DNA from: a bacterium D16-36
GTDB lineage: Bacteria > Bacillota > Clostridia > Lachnospirales > Lachnospiraceae
Assembly: GCA_003611745.1 (NCBI GenBank)
Contig: RAYF01000032.1
Location: 1-64,000 of the forward strand
Length of the DNA stretch: 64,000 nucleotides
Direction: 5' to 3'
Of the stretch, positions 37,813-45,920 are shown piece by piece (position 1 is the stretch's first letter; the number at the start of each line of letters is the position of its first letter). The notes below the pieces were generated by a model that had not been told where the DNA came from, did not search any database, and saw nothing but the letters and a program-made list of their open reading frames with translations. The position numbers and the translations under genes are program-made.

Positions 37813-37841
37813 TTGAATTATTGCCAGTGACGTGTTATGAT
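37813..37841 (+). promoter_or_regulatory. Promoter of antisense RNA 2
   Basis: TTGAAT (37813-37818), 17-bp spacer, TATGAT (37836-37841), identical boxes to copy 1. Confidence 0.7.
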
Positions 37842-37847
37842 ACAAAA

Positions 37848-37945
37848 AAGGGAAAGCCAGAGAAGCGGCCTACCCTCTAAGCAGAACTAATGTATTTCTA
37901 CATCAGCCGTCACTATTGGGAGTAGTGGCGGCTATTTCTTTTTCC
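37848..37945 (+). ncRNA. Putative type I antitoxin RNA, copy 2
   Basis: Same organisation as copy 1; the terminator hairpin pairs 37905-37915 with 37923-37933, followed by a T-rich tract. The middle of this RNA differs most from copy 1, which may keep the two antitoxins specific to their own toxins. Confidence 0.6.
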
Positions 37946-38027
37946 CTTTAAAGATTGTATAACACAATCCAACAAGGGCGCAGATGAATATTCCAATCTG
38001 AACTAAATCAGGATATGTAACATACAT
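37932..38027 (-). CDS. Holin-like type I toxin, copy 2 (31 aa)
   Basis: 31-residue peptide starting MYVTYPDLVQIGIFICALVG and ending FKGKKK. SD AAGGAGGG is eight bases before ATG 38027. A longer in-frame ORF reaching to 38201 exists, but it runs through the promoter and leader and is rejected. The family assignment rests on size, a single hydrophobic segment and a Lys tail, plus the convergent antisense arrangement. Confidence 0.75.
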   Translation of the reverse strand: MYVTYPDLVQIGIFICALVGLCYTIFKGKKK

Positions 38028-38117
38028 AAGCAGTCCCTCCTTCCTTTCGTCTGGAGGGTAAAGCCCCTCCGTAGATGGAGGGTAAGCCACCTTGGCTCTC
38101 TGGTTTCCCACATCGGC

Positions 38118-38146
38118 ATTATAACATATGCCACACTGCCATTCAA
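38118..38146 (-). promoter_or_regulatory. Promoter of toxin 2
   Basis: On the minus strand, TTGAAT (38141-38146), 17-bp spacer, TATAAT (38118-38123). Confidence 0.7.
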
Positions 38147-38240
38147 TAAAATGATGATTTAAAAAATGAAGAAACAAGAAAAAACTACAAATCTTGTACA
38201 TGCCATATTGTATATCCAGATATCAGGGGAAGAATAAAAA

Positions 38241-38279
38241 GCCAAATACCCCGCTGCAGAGCAGCGAAGCATGACTTAT
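38241..38279. repeat. CAAATACCCCGCTGCAG palindrome copy
   Basis: Imperfect hairpin related to 36251-36285 and 37197-37234, lying 8 bp past the TIR gene stop codon. It may serve as its 3' hairpin. Confidence 0.45.
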
Positions 38280-38287
38280 CATCTATA

Positions 38288-39877
38288 TCACTCCACCTTT
38301 TTACATTTCCAGATGCCACGATACAATCTGTTTGCTGAAGGAATAACTGTTTCTGCCCTAAATGTATATTCTTCCTCATATTCATCTTCGCATATAAAAT
38401 TAAATTCAAAATTAAAATCCTTAGGAACAAGTGCAACCCGCATCTCCTCTCCTGTTACCGGGTTCGCCGTATCCTTCTGCCTATAAAGCATCGGCGTATC
38501 TATTGCAACCAAAGTCTGCTCCCCACTTGCAATACTGGTTTCCTTAAAATCAAATTTTCGGGGAACAGGCATCGGTGTATGGTCTGCATATGTATATGGC
38601 TCGCCCAGTTTATCAAGTATATGAAAGCTAATCCCTTTCAATCCTGATACAAATACATTAGAAACATTTTTTATGGAAAGCACAAGATTGCTATATGCCG
38701 CACTAACCCTCTCAATTTTAATTTCAAACTTAGGGGCCGGCTGCCTTCTGGGGTATACCACATTATCTTCTACGAGACCCACATCACTTAGACCTTGATT
38801 CTTGGCAAGCCTCTTTGACTTAGCAATCTCCCGGACTTCCCTAATAAACTGATCCCTATATTCTTCCCAATCAATATCAAGAATAGGATTAAGATGAAAC
38901 TCAGAAATCAGGCTGTTTTTCAACCCTCCCAATCGTGCCTTAAGTAACTTGTCCTCTGAATCCAGACTAATCCCTGCTGTATTCTTATCAATACAGCCTT
39001 TGATGTCATCAAATTTAAATCCCGGCAGCAAAAGCAGGTCTTTATGCGTAGCTGTTACCCAGGCTGCACCCATTTCATTCAGGCTGACACAACTGTTATA
39101 ATAATTATCTGACAGTGCAAAAATCATGTGCAAATCATAATCAATGAACTGGCGCCGAAGCCAATCAAAAATATTCTCCCCATTCGGAATCATATGCCGT
39201 TCTATTGATGTACATACAATACTGCCTGCCGGTATCTGGATGCGGTTTAAAAGATCCGTGAAAGCCCGCATATATTCCACATCGTTAGAGGAATGCGATA
39301 TAAAAATCTTTGCCGGCCTAGATACAATTTCCATATTATCCATACTCATGTTGCTTATTTCCTCCGTCTTTTCTCTTAACTGCGCTGAAACTTCTTTTAC
39401 TATTTCCGTATCTGATTTACCACTCTCCGAAGCTGAAACAGCCTCTTCCCCATCAGACATCTCCTCACCTATTATAAACCAATATGTCCCCATACGGTCA
39501 TGGTAGCCCTGATAGCCGATACGGTTATCTTCCAGATACTCATTTACTTCGGCAATGCTCTTGCCGCCATCATCTACAAGTATCGCAAGGCAATCCATAA
39601 ATATATTAAAACGCCCTCTCTCTTCAACACATTTGCGTAATTTGGAAACAATGGGAGAAATATGTTCTAAAAGCCATGAATATCCGAAATCTGTAATTGT
39701 CTTATAGCGAACCTTATATCCAATCTTAATTAAAATCATTTTCAATTCAGAGGCATCCTCCGCAGAACTTTGTATCAATGCCTCCAATTCGTCCCATGCT
39801 TGTGATGGCACTGAATGAAAATAGTATTCGTCGTCCTCTAACTCTTTATAATGTGGTATATCATCTATAAATGCCAT
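38288..39877 (-). CDS. TIR-domain protein, candidate anti-phage effector
   Basis: 529 aa in three parts. Residues 1-145 form an unidentified N-terminal domain ending EVNEYLEDNRIGYQGY...YWFIIGEE. After a charged linker, residues about 188-330 are a TIR domain: AKIFISHSSNDVEYMRAFTDLL (strand A/box 1), then DLHMIFALSDNYYNSCVSLNEMGAAW. The Glu of NEMG matches the catalytic Glu of NAD-cleaving TIRs. Residues about 385-529 are a beta-rich domain (IERVSAAYSNLVLSIKNVSN). There is no signal peptide. Bacterial TIRs often kill infected cells by NAD+ depletion; this is an inference here. It lies next to two toxin-antitoxin modules. Confidence 0.7.
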   Translation of the reverse strand: MAFIDDIPHYKELEDDEYYFHSVPSQAWDELEALIQSSAEDASELKMILIKIGYKVRYKTITDFGYSWLLEHISPIVSKLRKCVEERGRFNIFMDCLAILVDDGGKSIAEVNEYLEDNRIGYQGYHDRMGTYWFIIGEEMSDGEEAVSASESGKSDTEIVKEVSAQLREKTEEISNMSMDNMEIVSRPAKIFISHSSNDVEYMRAFTDLLNRIQIPAGSIVCTSIERHMIPNGENIFDWLRRQFIDYDLHMIFALSDNYYNSCVSLNEMGAAWVTATHKDLLLLPGFKFDDIKGCIDKNTAGISLDSEDKLLKARLGGLKNSLISEFHLNPILDIDWEEYRDQFIREVREIAKSKRLAKNQGLSDVGLVEDNVVYPRRQPAPKFEIKIERVSAAYSNLVLSIKNVSNVFVSGLKGISFHILDKLGEPYTYADHTPMPVPRKFDFKETSIASGEQTLVAIDTPMLYRQKDTANPVTGEEMRVALVPKDFNFEFNFICEDEYEEEYTFRAETVIPSANRLYRGIWKCKKVE

Positions 39878-40295
39878 TTTTTCACCTCATTTCTGTGTTT
39901 TTAACTGAATTATATTTTCCTCTCTTTGTGTGTCGTTCCGTAATATCTTTTATAACAATAACAACAATCTATTAATTTGGTTTATACTAACACAAATACA
40001 GCCTTAATACAACTGCACAATGAAAATTCTGCTACATATCCCCGGAAAACTTGACACCTATACAGGCGATATCGTAAAATGATGAGGTCACTTGGCTGCT
40101 ACTTAATTAGGATAACAACACTTCTTAAACACTTCTATACTCCCCGCTTTTATTTTAAAACAGACTTTTTTAAAAAAATTTTGTAAATCTGTCAGATTTT
40201 GACATCCTGTAAAGTATTATATATGAATGCGCATTCAAAATATATTACTTCGAAATCCAGAAAGACTCGGATATTCAGAAGGGAGAACTCTTTCT
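39878..40295. other. Divergent intergenic region between the TIR and sigma genes
   Basis: AT-rich. It contains TTGACA (about 40199-40204) ahead of TATATG-like sequence, a plausible promoter for the + strand sigma gene with suboptimal spacing. No gene or strong repeat is seen. Confidence 0.35.
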
Positions 40296-40856
40296 ATGAA
40301 TGACCACACGGAACAACTATTTGAACAATATGCTGATATGATTTACCGGATTGCTATGTCCTATGGGAACCAGACTGCATTGGCTGAAGATGTTGTGCAG
40401 GAAGTATTTTTAAGGTTTTTAAGACGAAAACCAAAATTTAAGAACAGCCAGCATGAAAAAGCATGGTTTATTCGTGTTGCAATAAACTGCTGTAAAAGTA
40501 TGGTTTCTTCCGCATGGATGAAACACACCAGCCCTCTGGAGGATGCAGGGCAGACTGCCCTGCCATTCCATAATGAGGAAGAAAGTTTCCTGTATGGGCT
40601 GGTGTTAAAGCTTCCGCCAAAATACCGTGCTGTGGTGTATTTACGTTACTATGAAGAATATCAGGTAAAAGAAATCGCTAAAATCCTGCATATTACACCA
40701 AATCTTGTCTCCACTAGGTTATCCCGGGCAAAAAAAATTTTAAAAAATGAAATTTCCAAAGAAAGGATGTGTTTTCAAGATGGGACGGAATTTATGGAAG
40801 AAAATGTACAACAAAATTCAACTGAATACGGAACAAAAAAGCAAAATATGGTTTAA
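40296..40856 (+). CDS. ECF-type RNA polymerase sigma factor
   Basis: About 186 aa from ATG 40296 (GGGAG about ten bases upstream), rejecting a longer start without SD. Region 2 shows EQYADMIYRIAMSYGN and AEDVVQEVFLRFLRR; region 4 shows KYRAVVYLRYYEEYQVKEIAKIL and then a recognition helix LVSTRLSRAKKIL. These direct RNA polymerase to stress or cell-envelope promoters. The C-terminal tail overlaps the next gene by about 50-75 bp in another frame, so the pair is coupled. Confidence 0.8.
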   Translation: MNDHTEQLFEQYADMIYRIAMSYGNQTALAEDVVQEVFLRFLRRKPKFKNSQHEKAWFIRVAINCCKSMVSSAWMKHTSPLEDAGQTALPFHNEEESFLYGLVLKLPPKYRAVVYLRYYEEYQVKEIAKILHITPNLVSTRLSRAKKILKNEISKERMCFQDGTEFMEENVQQNSTEYGTKKQNMV

Positions 40857-41847
40857 TATTGAATCAGAAACAACCCGCACGAATTTTAAAAAAGGGCACA
40901 TACTGAAAACTTCCCTAATAAATAAAAGAAAATACAAATTGGCTCCTGTATTTATCGTTTGCTGCCTCTGCATTATTTTAGTTGCCGGAATTCCCGCAAT
41001 AGCATCAGGTTCCGAAATACTTGACAGGATTGTCTATACATTTAACCTAATTAATGAAAAAAAACAGCCTTTGACAGAAGAGCAGAAAGATATTTATGAA
41101 GACCATATCAATGCATTAGAGACAGAAATTATATTAAAAAACGGCACCTTAAAACTAGATGCTGTGTTGTGCGACGGAACCTGTATCTGCATCCCATTTA
41201 CCGTGAAGCTGGCAAATAAAATAGGAATAGAAGGAAATATATTTTCCGCAGAAGCCGTTCAGAATACACTATTTGAAGAGACATCGATACTGGAATTTTA
41301 CACTTCGGATAATAATCCTATCACAAGCTGCAACACCATACTTGATGATAAAATCTTGAAAAACAATACCTTCACTGGGTGTTATCTGCTATATGAGTCA
41401 GACAGGGATCTGAGGAAAGGAGATGTAATCCAAATCAAGAGAAAGCACACAAATGAAAATGTAGCAACCGGAATTATCGGCGAACTGACACTCCAAAAAA
41501 CACTAAAAAGACAGACCATAGCAACAAATATGGTACAGTCAGAACTACGCAAAGGCGACTACATTGATAAAATTACTCTCTCACCTATATCACTTAAAAT
41601 AACCGGTGTCGAAAAAGAAAAGGGCAGCCGCCGCTCCATATACTTTTCGGAAATAACACTAAAATTAAAAGACGGCAGCACAATCCAGCAGAGCAGTTCA
41701 AACAGCAGCAAGGATTCCGACGAGGACACCGGATATTACTCCTATGAATCCATTATCCTATTTAACACACCTGTTAATCCAGACGACGTGCTGGGAATCC
41801 AGATTCAAAACAAGGCATTGGATTTGTGGATTCCGGTAAATAATTAA
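40780..41847 (+). CDS. Membrane protein, probable anti-sigma partner (DUF4179-like)
   Basis: About 355 aa; start at 40780 or 40804 (MYNKIQLNTEQKSKIW), both inside the sigma gene end. The N-terminal cytoplasmic segment carries the TEQKSKIWFNIES signature typical of proteins that pair with ECF sigma factors. One membrane helix follows at about residues 45-65 (LAPVFIVCCLCIILVAGIPA), then an extracellular beta-rich domain. I see similarity in layout to DUF4179 proteins. Its sensing role is inferred from gene order; the C-terminal part contains Ser-rich QQSSSNSSKDSDED. Confidence 0.6.
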   Translation: MGRNLWKKMYNKIQLNTEQKSKIWFNIESETTRTNFKKGHILKTSLINKRKYKLAPVFIVCCLCIILVAGIPAIASGSEILDRIVYTFNLINEKKQPLTEEQKDIYEDHINALETEIILKNGTLKLDAVLCDGTCICIPFTVKLANKIGIEGNIFSAEAVQNTLFEETSILEFYTSDNNPITSCNTILDDKILKNNTFTGCYLLYESDRDLRKGDVIQIKRKHTNENVATGIIGELTLQKTLKRQTIATNMVQSELRKGDYIDKITLSPISLKITGVEKEKGSRRSIYFSEITLKLKDGSTIQQSSSNSSKDSDEDTGYYSYESIILFNTPVNPDDVLGIQIQNKALDLWIPVNN

Positions 41848-41857
41848 TAGCATGTGA

Positions 41858-41927
41858 GAATTTGATAATCAGTAAGGAACTGTTCCTAAGTGCACATTTA
41901 CTCCATTTCCGGCTGATTATCAAATTC
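41858..41927. terminator. Long inverted repeat between convergent genes
   Basis: Perfect 15-bp arms GAATTTGATAATCAG (41858-41872) and CTGATTATCAAATTC (41913-41927), enclosing a small AGGAAC/GTTCCT hairpin. The right arm is within the end of the GNAT gene. It is probably a bidirectional transcription end. Confidence 0.5.
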
Positions 41928-42377
41928 CATATATCTGCGGTATGTTCGAAATCCCAGAGATTCGTAAAATTTTAATGCCGTATCATTAAACTCCCAGACA
42001 TCCAGTTCAATCTTATCCAATCCCATGCTTCTGGCATGCTCTCTGATAAATGCAAATAACTCCGTTCCTACGCCCTGCCTCCTATATTCACTGTCCACAC
42101 AAAACTCACTGACATGATAAAACGACCGTTTCCACTGAAATGCCGATAAAGGCTCCGTAATATACTCTACGCAGGCAAAACCGCATATCACATCATCTCT
42201 GACTGCCGCAATCACATCGGAATTGTCAAATTCCCAGATATCATATATAAAATCCCTCATCTCATCGCAAAACCCAGACCTGAAAATATCCGGCCTTGCT
42301 TCACAATGTATGGCATTCACCTGCCACCTTAATTGGTTTATCCTTACCAAATCCTCTCTTTTCGCTAAACGTACCAT
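41898..42377 (-). CDS. GNAT family N-acetyltransferase
   Basis: About 159 aa from ATG 42377, right after GGAGGG; an upstream extension without SD is rejected. The acetyl-CoA binding motif A is visible as CVDSEYRRQGVGTELFAFIREHA (V..YRRQGVGTEL), followed by motif B ELDVWEFNDTALKFYESLGF. The order of motifs is standard for small-molecule or protein N-acetyltransferases; the acceptor substrate is unknown. It is a single gene, convergent with the DUF4179-like gene. Confidence 0.85.
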   Translation of the reverse strand: MVRLAKREDLVRINQLRWQVNAIHCEARPDIFRSGFCDEMRDFIYDIWEFDNSDVIAAVRDDVICGFACVEYITEPLSAFQWKRSFYHVSEFCVDSEYRRQGVGTELFAFIREHARSMGLDKIELDVWEFNDTALKFYESLGFRTYRRYMEFDNQPEME

Positions 42378-42740
42378 AACACCCTCCTGCGATTGTTCTA
42401 GTATATTGCAAACTGTAACTAGAAATTTAGACGAGTAAAAACTGTGATATTTAACCGCCAAAGTAATACGATGATGGCACCAAAATCAGCCTATACTAAC
42501 TGATACTATTTTAGCATAAAATATCCAATCCGAATATAATTTTATAGAAAATTTGCTGCGATTATGGTACAATATGTCACATACGCTTATAAAAAACACT
42601 TAGCATTTCAGATCAAACATTCTTCAATTTATATTTAATTCTGAATGCTTTCCAGAGTTTTCAAAACAGCTGTAACTTTAACGCTAAACACGTTACAAAT
42701 ATGATACATCTTTATGCTATTTTTACTTTATAGGAAACTA
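42378..42740. other. Intergenic region left of repeat copy C
   Basis: AT-rich, with no ORF carrying an SD and no confident promoter. Together with the repeat at 42741-42820 it separates the GNAT gene from the VanR-like gene. Confidence 0.4.
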
Positions 42741-42820
42741 CTCGCTGTGTGGTGGCCGCCAACAAGAATTTTCGCAGAAAATTCTTGCTAGGGCACAAGC
42801 GAAATCTGTGCCCTTTTTTA
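42741..42820 (-). repeat. Dispersed double-hairpin repeat, copy C (inverted)
   Basis: On the minus strand, GGGCACA/TGTGCCC (42791-42813) and CAAGAATTTT/AAAATTCTTG (42763-42787), followed by the CCACCACACAG tail. Unlike the other copies it follows no stop codon. Confidence 0.7.
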
Positions 42821-42884
42821 TGAAAGGCTGCATAAAATTGGGACAGCCTCTAAATTAGACTAAAAATAAGGGACAAAAAGAGCT

Positions 42885-43550
42885 ATGAATAAAATATTAA
42901 TCGTTGAAGATGAGGAAGCGATTGCTAATCTTATTAAAATGAATCTTAAAAATGCAGGATATTACTGTGATGTATCATATAACGGAAAAGACGGCGCTGA
43001 CAAAATGCAGACAGAACATTATGACTTATGTCTGTTAGATATCATGTTGCCTGAAGTAAATGGATACGAATTGCTGGACTACGCCAAAAGTATTGAGCTG
43101 CCTGTTATTTTTTTAACTGCTAAGGGGGAGACTGCAGATAAAGTAAAGGGGCTGCAGGCAGGGGCCGATGATTATATTACGAAGCCATTTGAGGTACTGG
43201 AGCTTTTAGCCAGAGTAGAAAACATTCTCCGGCGTTTTGAAAAAACTGCACGCTGTATTGACATTCTGGACCTTCATATTGATACTGTCTCGCGGACAGT
43301 CACAAAGAGCGGGGTCCCATTAAAACTTACCTATAAAGAGTTCGACCTCCTTCTTCTCTTTGTCCGCAACCCTAATGTTGCACTTTACCGGGAAGTTATA
43401 TATGAACATGTCTGGGACAGCACTTATATGGGTGACAGCAGAACGGTGGACCTCCACGTACAGCGCCTGCGGAAAAAGGCAGGACTGGAAAACCAGATTG
43501 AGGCCGTCTACAAAGTCGGTTACCGCCTGACAATAGAGGAATTGAAATGA
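42885..43550 (+). CDS. OmpR/VanR-type response regulator
   Basis: 221 aa. The receiver domain (1-115) has acidic pair EDEE near 8, phospho-acceptor Asp in LLDIMLP near 51, Thr in LTAKG near 78 and Lys in TKPF near 101. The C-terminal winged helix (125-221) has DSRTVDLHVQRLRKK. It is closest in layout to VanR and other OmpR regulators. The start of the cognate kinase overlaps its stop by 4 bp. It probably controls this operon and cell-wall genes. Confidence 0.9.
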   Translation: MNKILIVEDEEAIANLIKMNLKNAGYYCDVSYNGKDGADKMQTEHYDLCLLDIMLPEVNGYELLDYAKSIELPVIFLTAKGETADKVKGLQAGADDYITKPFEVLELLARVENILRRFEKTARCIDILDLHIDTVSRTVTKSGVPLKLTYKEFDLLLLFVRNPNVALYREVIYEHVWDSTYMGDSRTVDLHVQRLRKKAGLENQIEAVYKVGYRLTIEELK

Positions 43551-44998
43551 AATTATTTTGGAAACAATTTATAACTATGATGTGTTTTATCATCATCTCC
43601 TTTATGATTTTTGGAAATATCATGATACACACCGCATTCCAAACTACAATGAACAGGGCAAAGGAGCAGAACATAGAGGAGATGAAGATTTTCCAGTATG
43701 CCCTGCTTGCTTCGCTCGAAGGGCTGCCAAAGGAATATCAGGCAACTGATATGGCAGTGGCTGAAATCGCCAAGTCCATCCAACAAAGCCTGAACAACAC
43801 ACAGGACGGCATGATTATATACAATAAAGACAATAAAATAATCTATCAAAGCAGCCAATATCAAAGTAAGCTAATAAAAACTACTGGCAAAAACCACTCC
43901 GGCATGTGGCAGATACACCGCCAACAAGACCATTATTATCTGGAATCCCTCTGTGAAGCGCAGAGTACAGCGGGAAATTATAAGCTGGAGCTTCACCGCA
44001 ATATTGATTACGTCTATCAGGACCGCCTACAGCTATATAATACCTATCTGCTCGCCCTCCCTTTCGTCTCAGCCGTATTTATGGTGGTACTGATGATATT
44101 CTCCAGCAACTTTACACGCCCTGTCAGAAAGCTTTCTCAGGCTACCCGCGCGTTTGCCAAAGGGAATTACAAAAGCCGCGTAAAAGTGAAAGGCTCAAAC
44201 GAAGTTGCCATATTAAGCCAAGATTTTAACCAAATGGCAAAACAGCTGGAAGAAAATATTGCCAAGTTAGAAAAGCACGCCCGCCAGCAGGAAGAATTTA
44301 CCGGAGCCTTTTCGCATGAATTGAAAACGCCGCTGACATCTATTATTGGGTATGCTGATATGCTTCGTTCCATGGAATTATCCGAGGAGGAGACTTTCCT
44401 CTCGGCTGACTATATATTTAATCAAGGGAAACGGCTGGAACGGCTGGCATTAAAGTTAATGGAACTCCTCTATATTGACAAGCAGGAAATAACCTTCCGG
44501 AAGATTGATACCCATTCTTTTGGGCTTCAATTGAAAACAATGACGGAAAAGCTGCTGCAACCCAAAAATATCCTGTTAGATATTCAAATCGAGGAGGGGA
44601 TTCTCCTAGGGGAACCAGACCTTCTTCTCTCACTTTTTTCCAATTTGATTGACAATGCCAGAAAAGCCTGCAAAGAAGAAGGTAAAATCATTTTAAAAGG
44701 GACACGGACGGAAAAAGGGTATTTATTTTCTTTAAAAGATAATGGGCATGGAATGCCAGAAGAGGAAATCCATAAAATTACAGAACCATTCTATATGATC
44801 GATAAATCGCGTGCCCGCAAAGAAGGCGGTGCCGGAATCGGAATGTCACTGTGCCAAAAAATCATTAAACTGCATCATGCTGAGTGGCACATCACAAGCC
44901 ATGTTGATGAAGGCACAGAAATCACAATACAATTCATAGATAGAGAAGAAAATACGGCAGCTGGAAAGGAGGAAGTTGAAATTGAAAAATCTAGATAA
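43547..44998 (+). CDS. Sensor histidine kinase
   Basis: 483 aa. Two membrane helices (about 8-30 and 162-185) flank an extracellular domain of about 130 residues. A HAMP domain (about 186-240), H-box FSHELKTPLTSIIGYADML with His near 260, N-box LFSNLIDNARKAC, G1 DNGHGMPEE and G2 GGAGIGMSLC follow. It autophosphorylates and signals to the adjacent regulator. The extracellular ligand is unknown; a link to the cell wall is inferred from the carboxypeptidase downstream. Confidence 0.92.
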   Translation: MKLFWKQFITMMCFIIISFMIFGNIMIHTAFQTTMNRAKEQNIEEMKIFQYALLASLEGLPKEYQATDMAVAEIAKSIQQSLNNTQDGMIIYNKDNKIIYQSSQYQSKLIKTTGKNHSGMWQIHRQQDHYYLESLCEAQSTAGNYKLELHRNIDYVYQDRLQLYNTYLLALPFVSAVFMVVLMIFSSNFTRPVRKLSQATRAFAKGNYKSRVKVKGSNEVAILSQDFNQMAKQLEENIAKLEKHARQQEEFTGAFSHELKTPLTSIIGYADMLRSMELSEEETFLSADYIFNQGKRLERLALKLMELLYIDKQEITFRKIDTHSFGLQLKTMTEKLLQPKNILLDIQIEEGILLGEPDLLLSLFSNLIDNARKACKEEGKIILKGTRTEKGYLFSLKDNGHGMPEEEIHKITEPFYMIDKSRARKEGGAGIGMSLCQKIIKLHHAEWHITSHVDEGTEITIQFIDREENTAAGKEEVEIEKSR

Positions 44999-45827
44999 AC
45001 GCCGGAAGTTCCGGCAGGCTGCATTTACTCTGTTAGGAATTTTATTCGTAGGCGCCTTATTTTGTCTGGCTGTCACATTTCCAACGTATTACAGTATATT
45101 ATACGATAAAAATACATTAAACAAAATCAATTATACTGATATCAAAATCAATACCTACGAAACCTCCTATGAAACATTTCCAGAAAAAATACGTTCCTTT
45201 GCACAAGCTTACACGGAAAATGGAAAAATACATGCAATAAGGATAAGCGGACCGGAAAACTGGATGGGAAGGCAGGAATTAACCGCTATAGCCAACCGTG
45301 AGTTAGAAACAATTCGGAATAATTCCATGACTCGCGCAATACAGGACGAAGAAATCAAATTAAAGGAGAAAAAACTATCTGCCTTTGAGCGTTACACTAT
45401 CTACCAGACACAAGGCGAAGATGATTTGCAGGGGATAAGTTTTTGGAAATTAATTTATAAAATGGCCAAAAAAACGGTTACTTTATATCTAGATGAAGAA
45501 TTCCATAAGATTTATTACCTTGATATTATGTATAAGCATAAGGCAGTTTCAAAAGCAGCAACCGCATATACCCCATATGACTATGACACTTTAGAGACTT
45601 CATTTTATGAATGGTGGGAAGGCCTTCGCCACTATTATGGCATAGATACCTATGAACTGCAAAACAGCAAAAGCTCTGTTTACTCATGGGCAGCCTATGA
45701 CAATTTTCAAGGTAGCCTTGAGTTTGATGGAAAATATATGATTTCTTTTTATGAGCGATTCTATGATGAAAACAAAGCCAAACATTGGATTATGGGGATG
45801 CCAATCGAGGAAATGATACAGTTTTGA
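44982..45827 (+). CDS. Membrane-anchored protein of unknown function in the two-component operon
   Basis: About 281 aa; TTG 44982 lies nine bases after AAAGGAGG, whereas TTG 44976 is too close. A membrane helix at about 13-37 is followed by a predicted extracellular domain, charged and rich in Tyr. It ends SLEFDGKYMISFYERFYDENKAKHW. I do not recognise the family. The 5' end overlaps the kinase gene, so it is co-translated and may be an accessory sensor or regulator of the kinase. Confidence 0.6.
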   Translation: MKNLDKRRKFRQAAFTLLGILFVGALFCLAVTFPTYYSILYDKNTLNKINYTDIKINTYETSYETFPEKIRSFAQAYTENGKIHAIRISGPENWMGRQELTAIANRELETIRNNSMTRAIQDEEIKLKEKKLSAFERYTIYQTQGEDDLQGISFWKLIYKMAKKTVTLYLDEEFHKIYYLDIMYKHKAVSKAATAYTPYDYDTLETSFYEWWEGLRHYYGIDTYELQNSKSSVYSWAAYDNFQGSLEFDGKYMISFYERFYDENKAKHWIMGMPIEEMIQF

Positions 45828-45920
45828 TACTTTCCGGCAAAAGATATGATGCAACGCCATGCTACTCTTATTCCAGAAAATATTATTTGAAGAATAATGT
45901 ACTGGAATAGGAGGAAAAAT

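Larger units (their letters stand above)
37345..38150. repeat. Tandem duplication carrying two type I toxin-antitoxin modules
   Basis: Two near-identical units of roughly 340 bp repeat with a 462-bp period (antisense promoters at 37351 and 37813; toxin starts at 37565 and 38027). Each holds a toxin gene on the minus strand, an opposing promoter on the plus strand, and a shared hairpin at the 3' ends. Confidence 0.85.

Noticed and set aside
37932-38201. 89-aa open frame in line with toxin 2
   Set aside because: The first 58 codons run through the toxin's own promoter and leader; the SD-linked ATG at 38027 gives the 31-aa peptide also found in copy 1.
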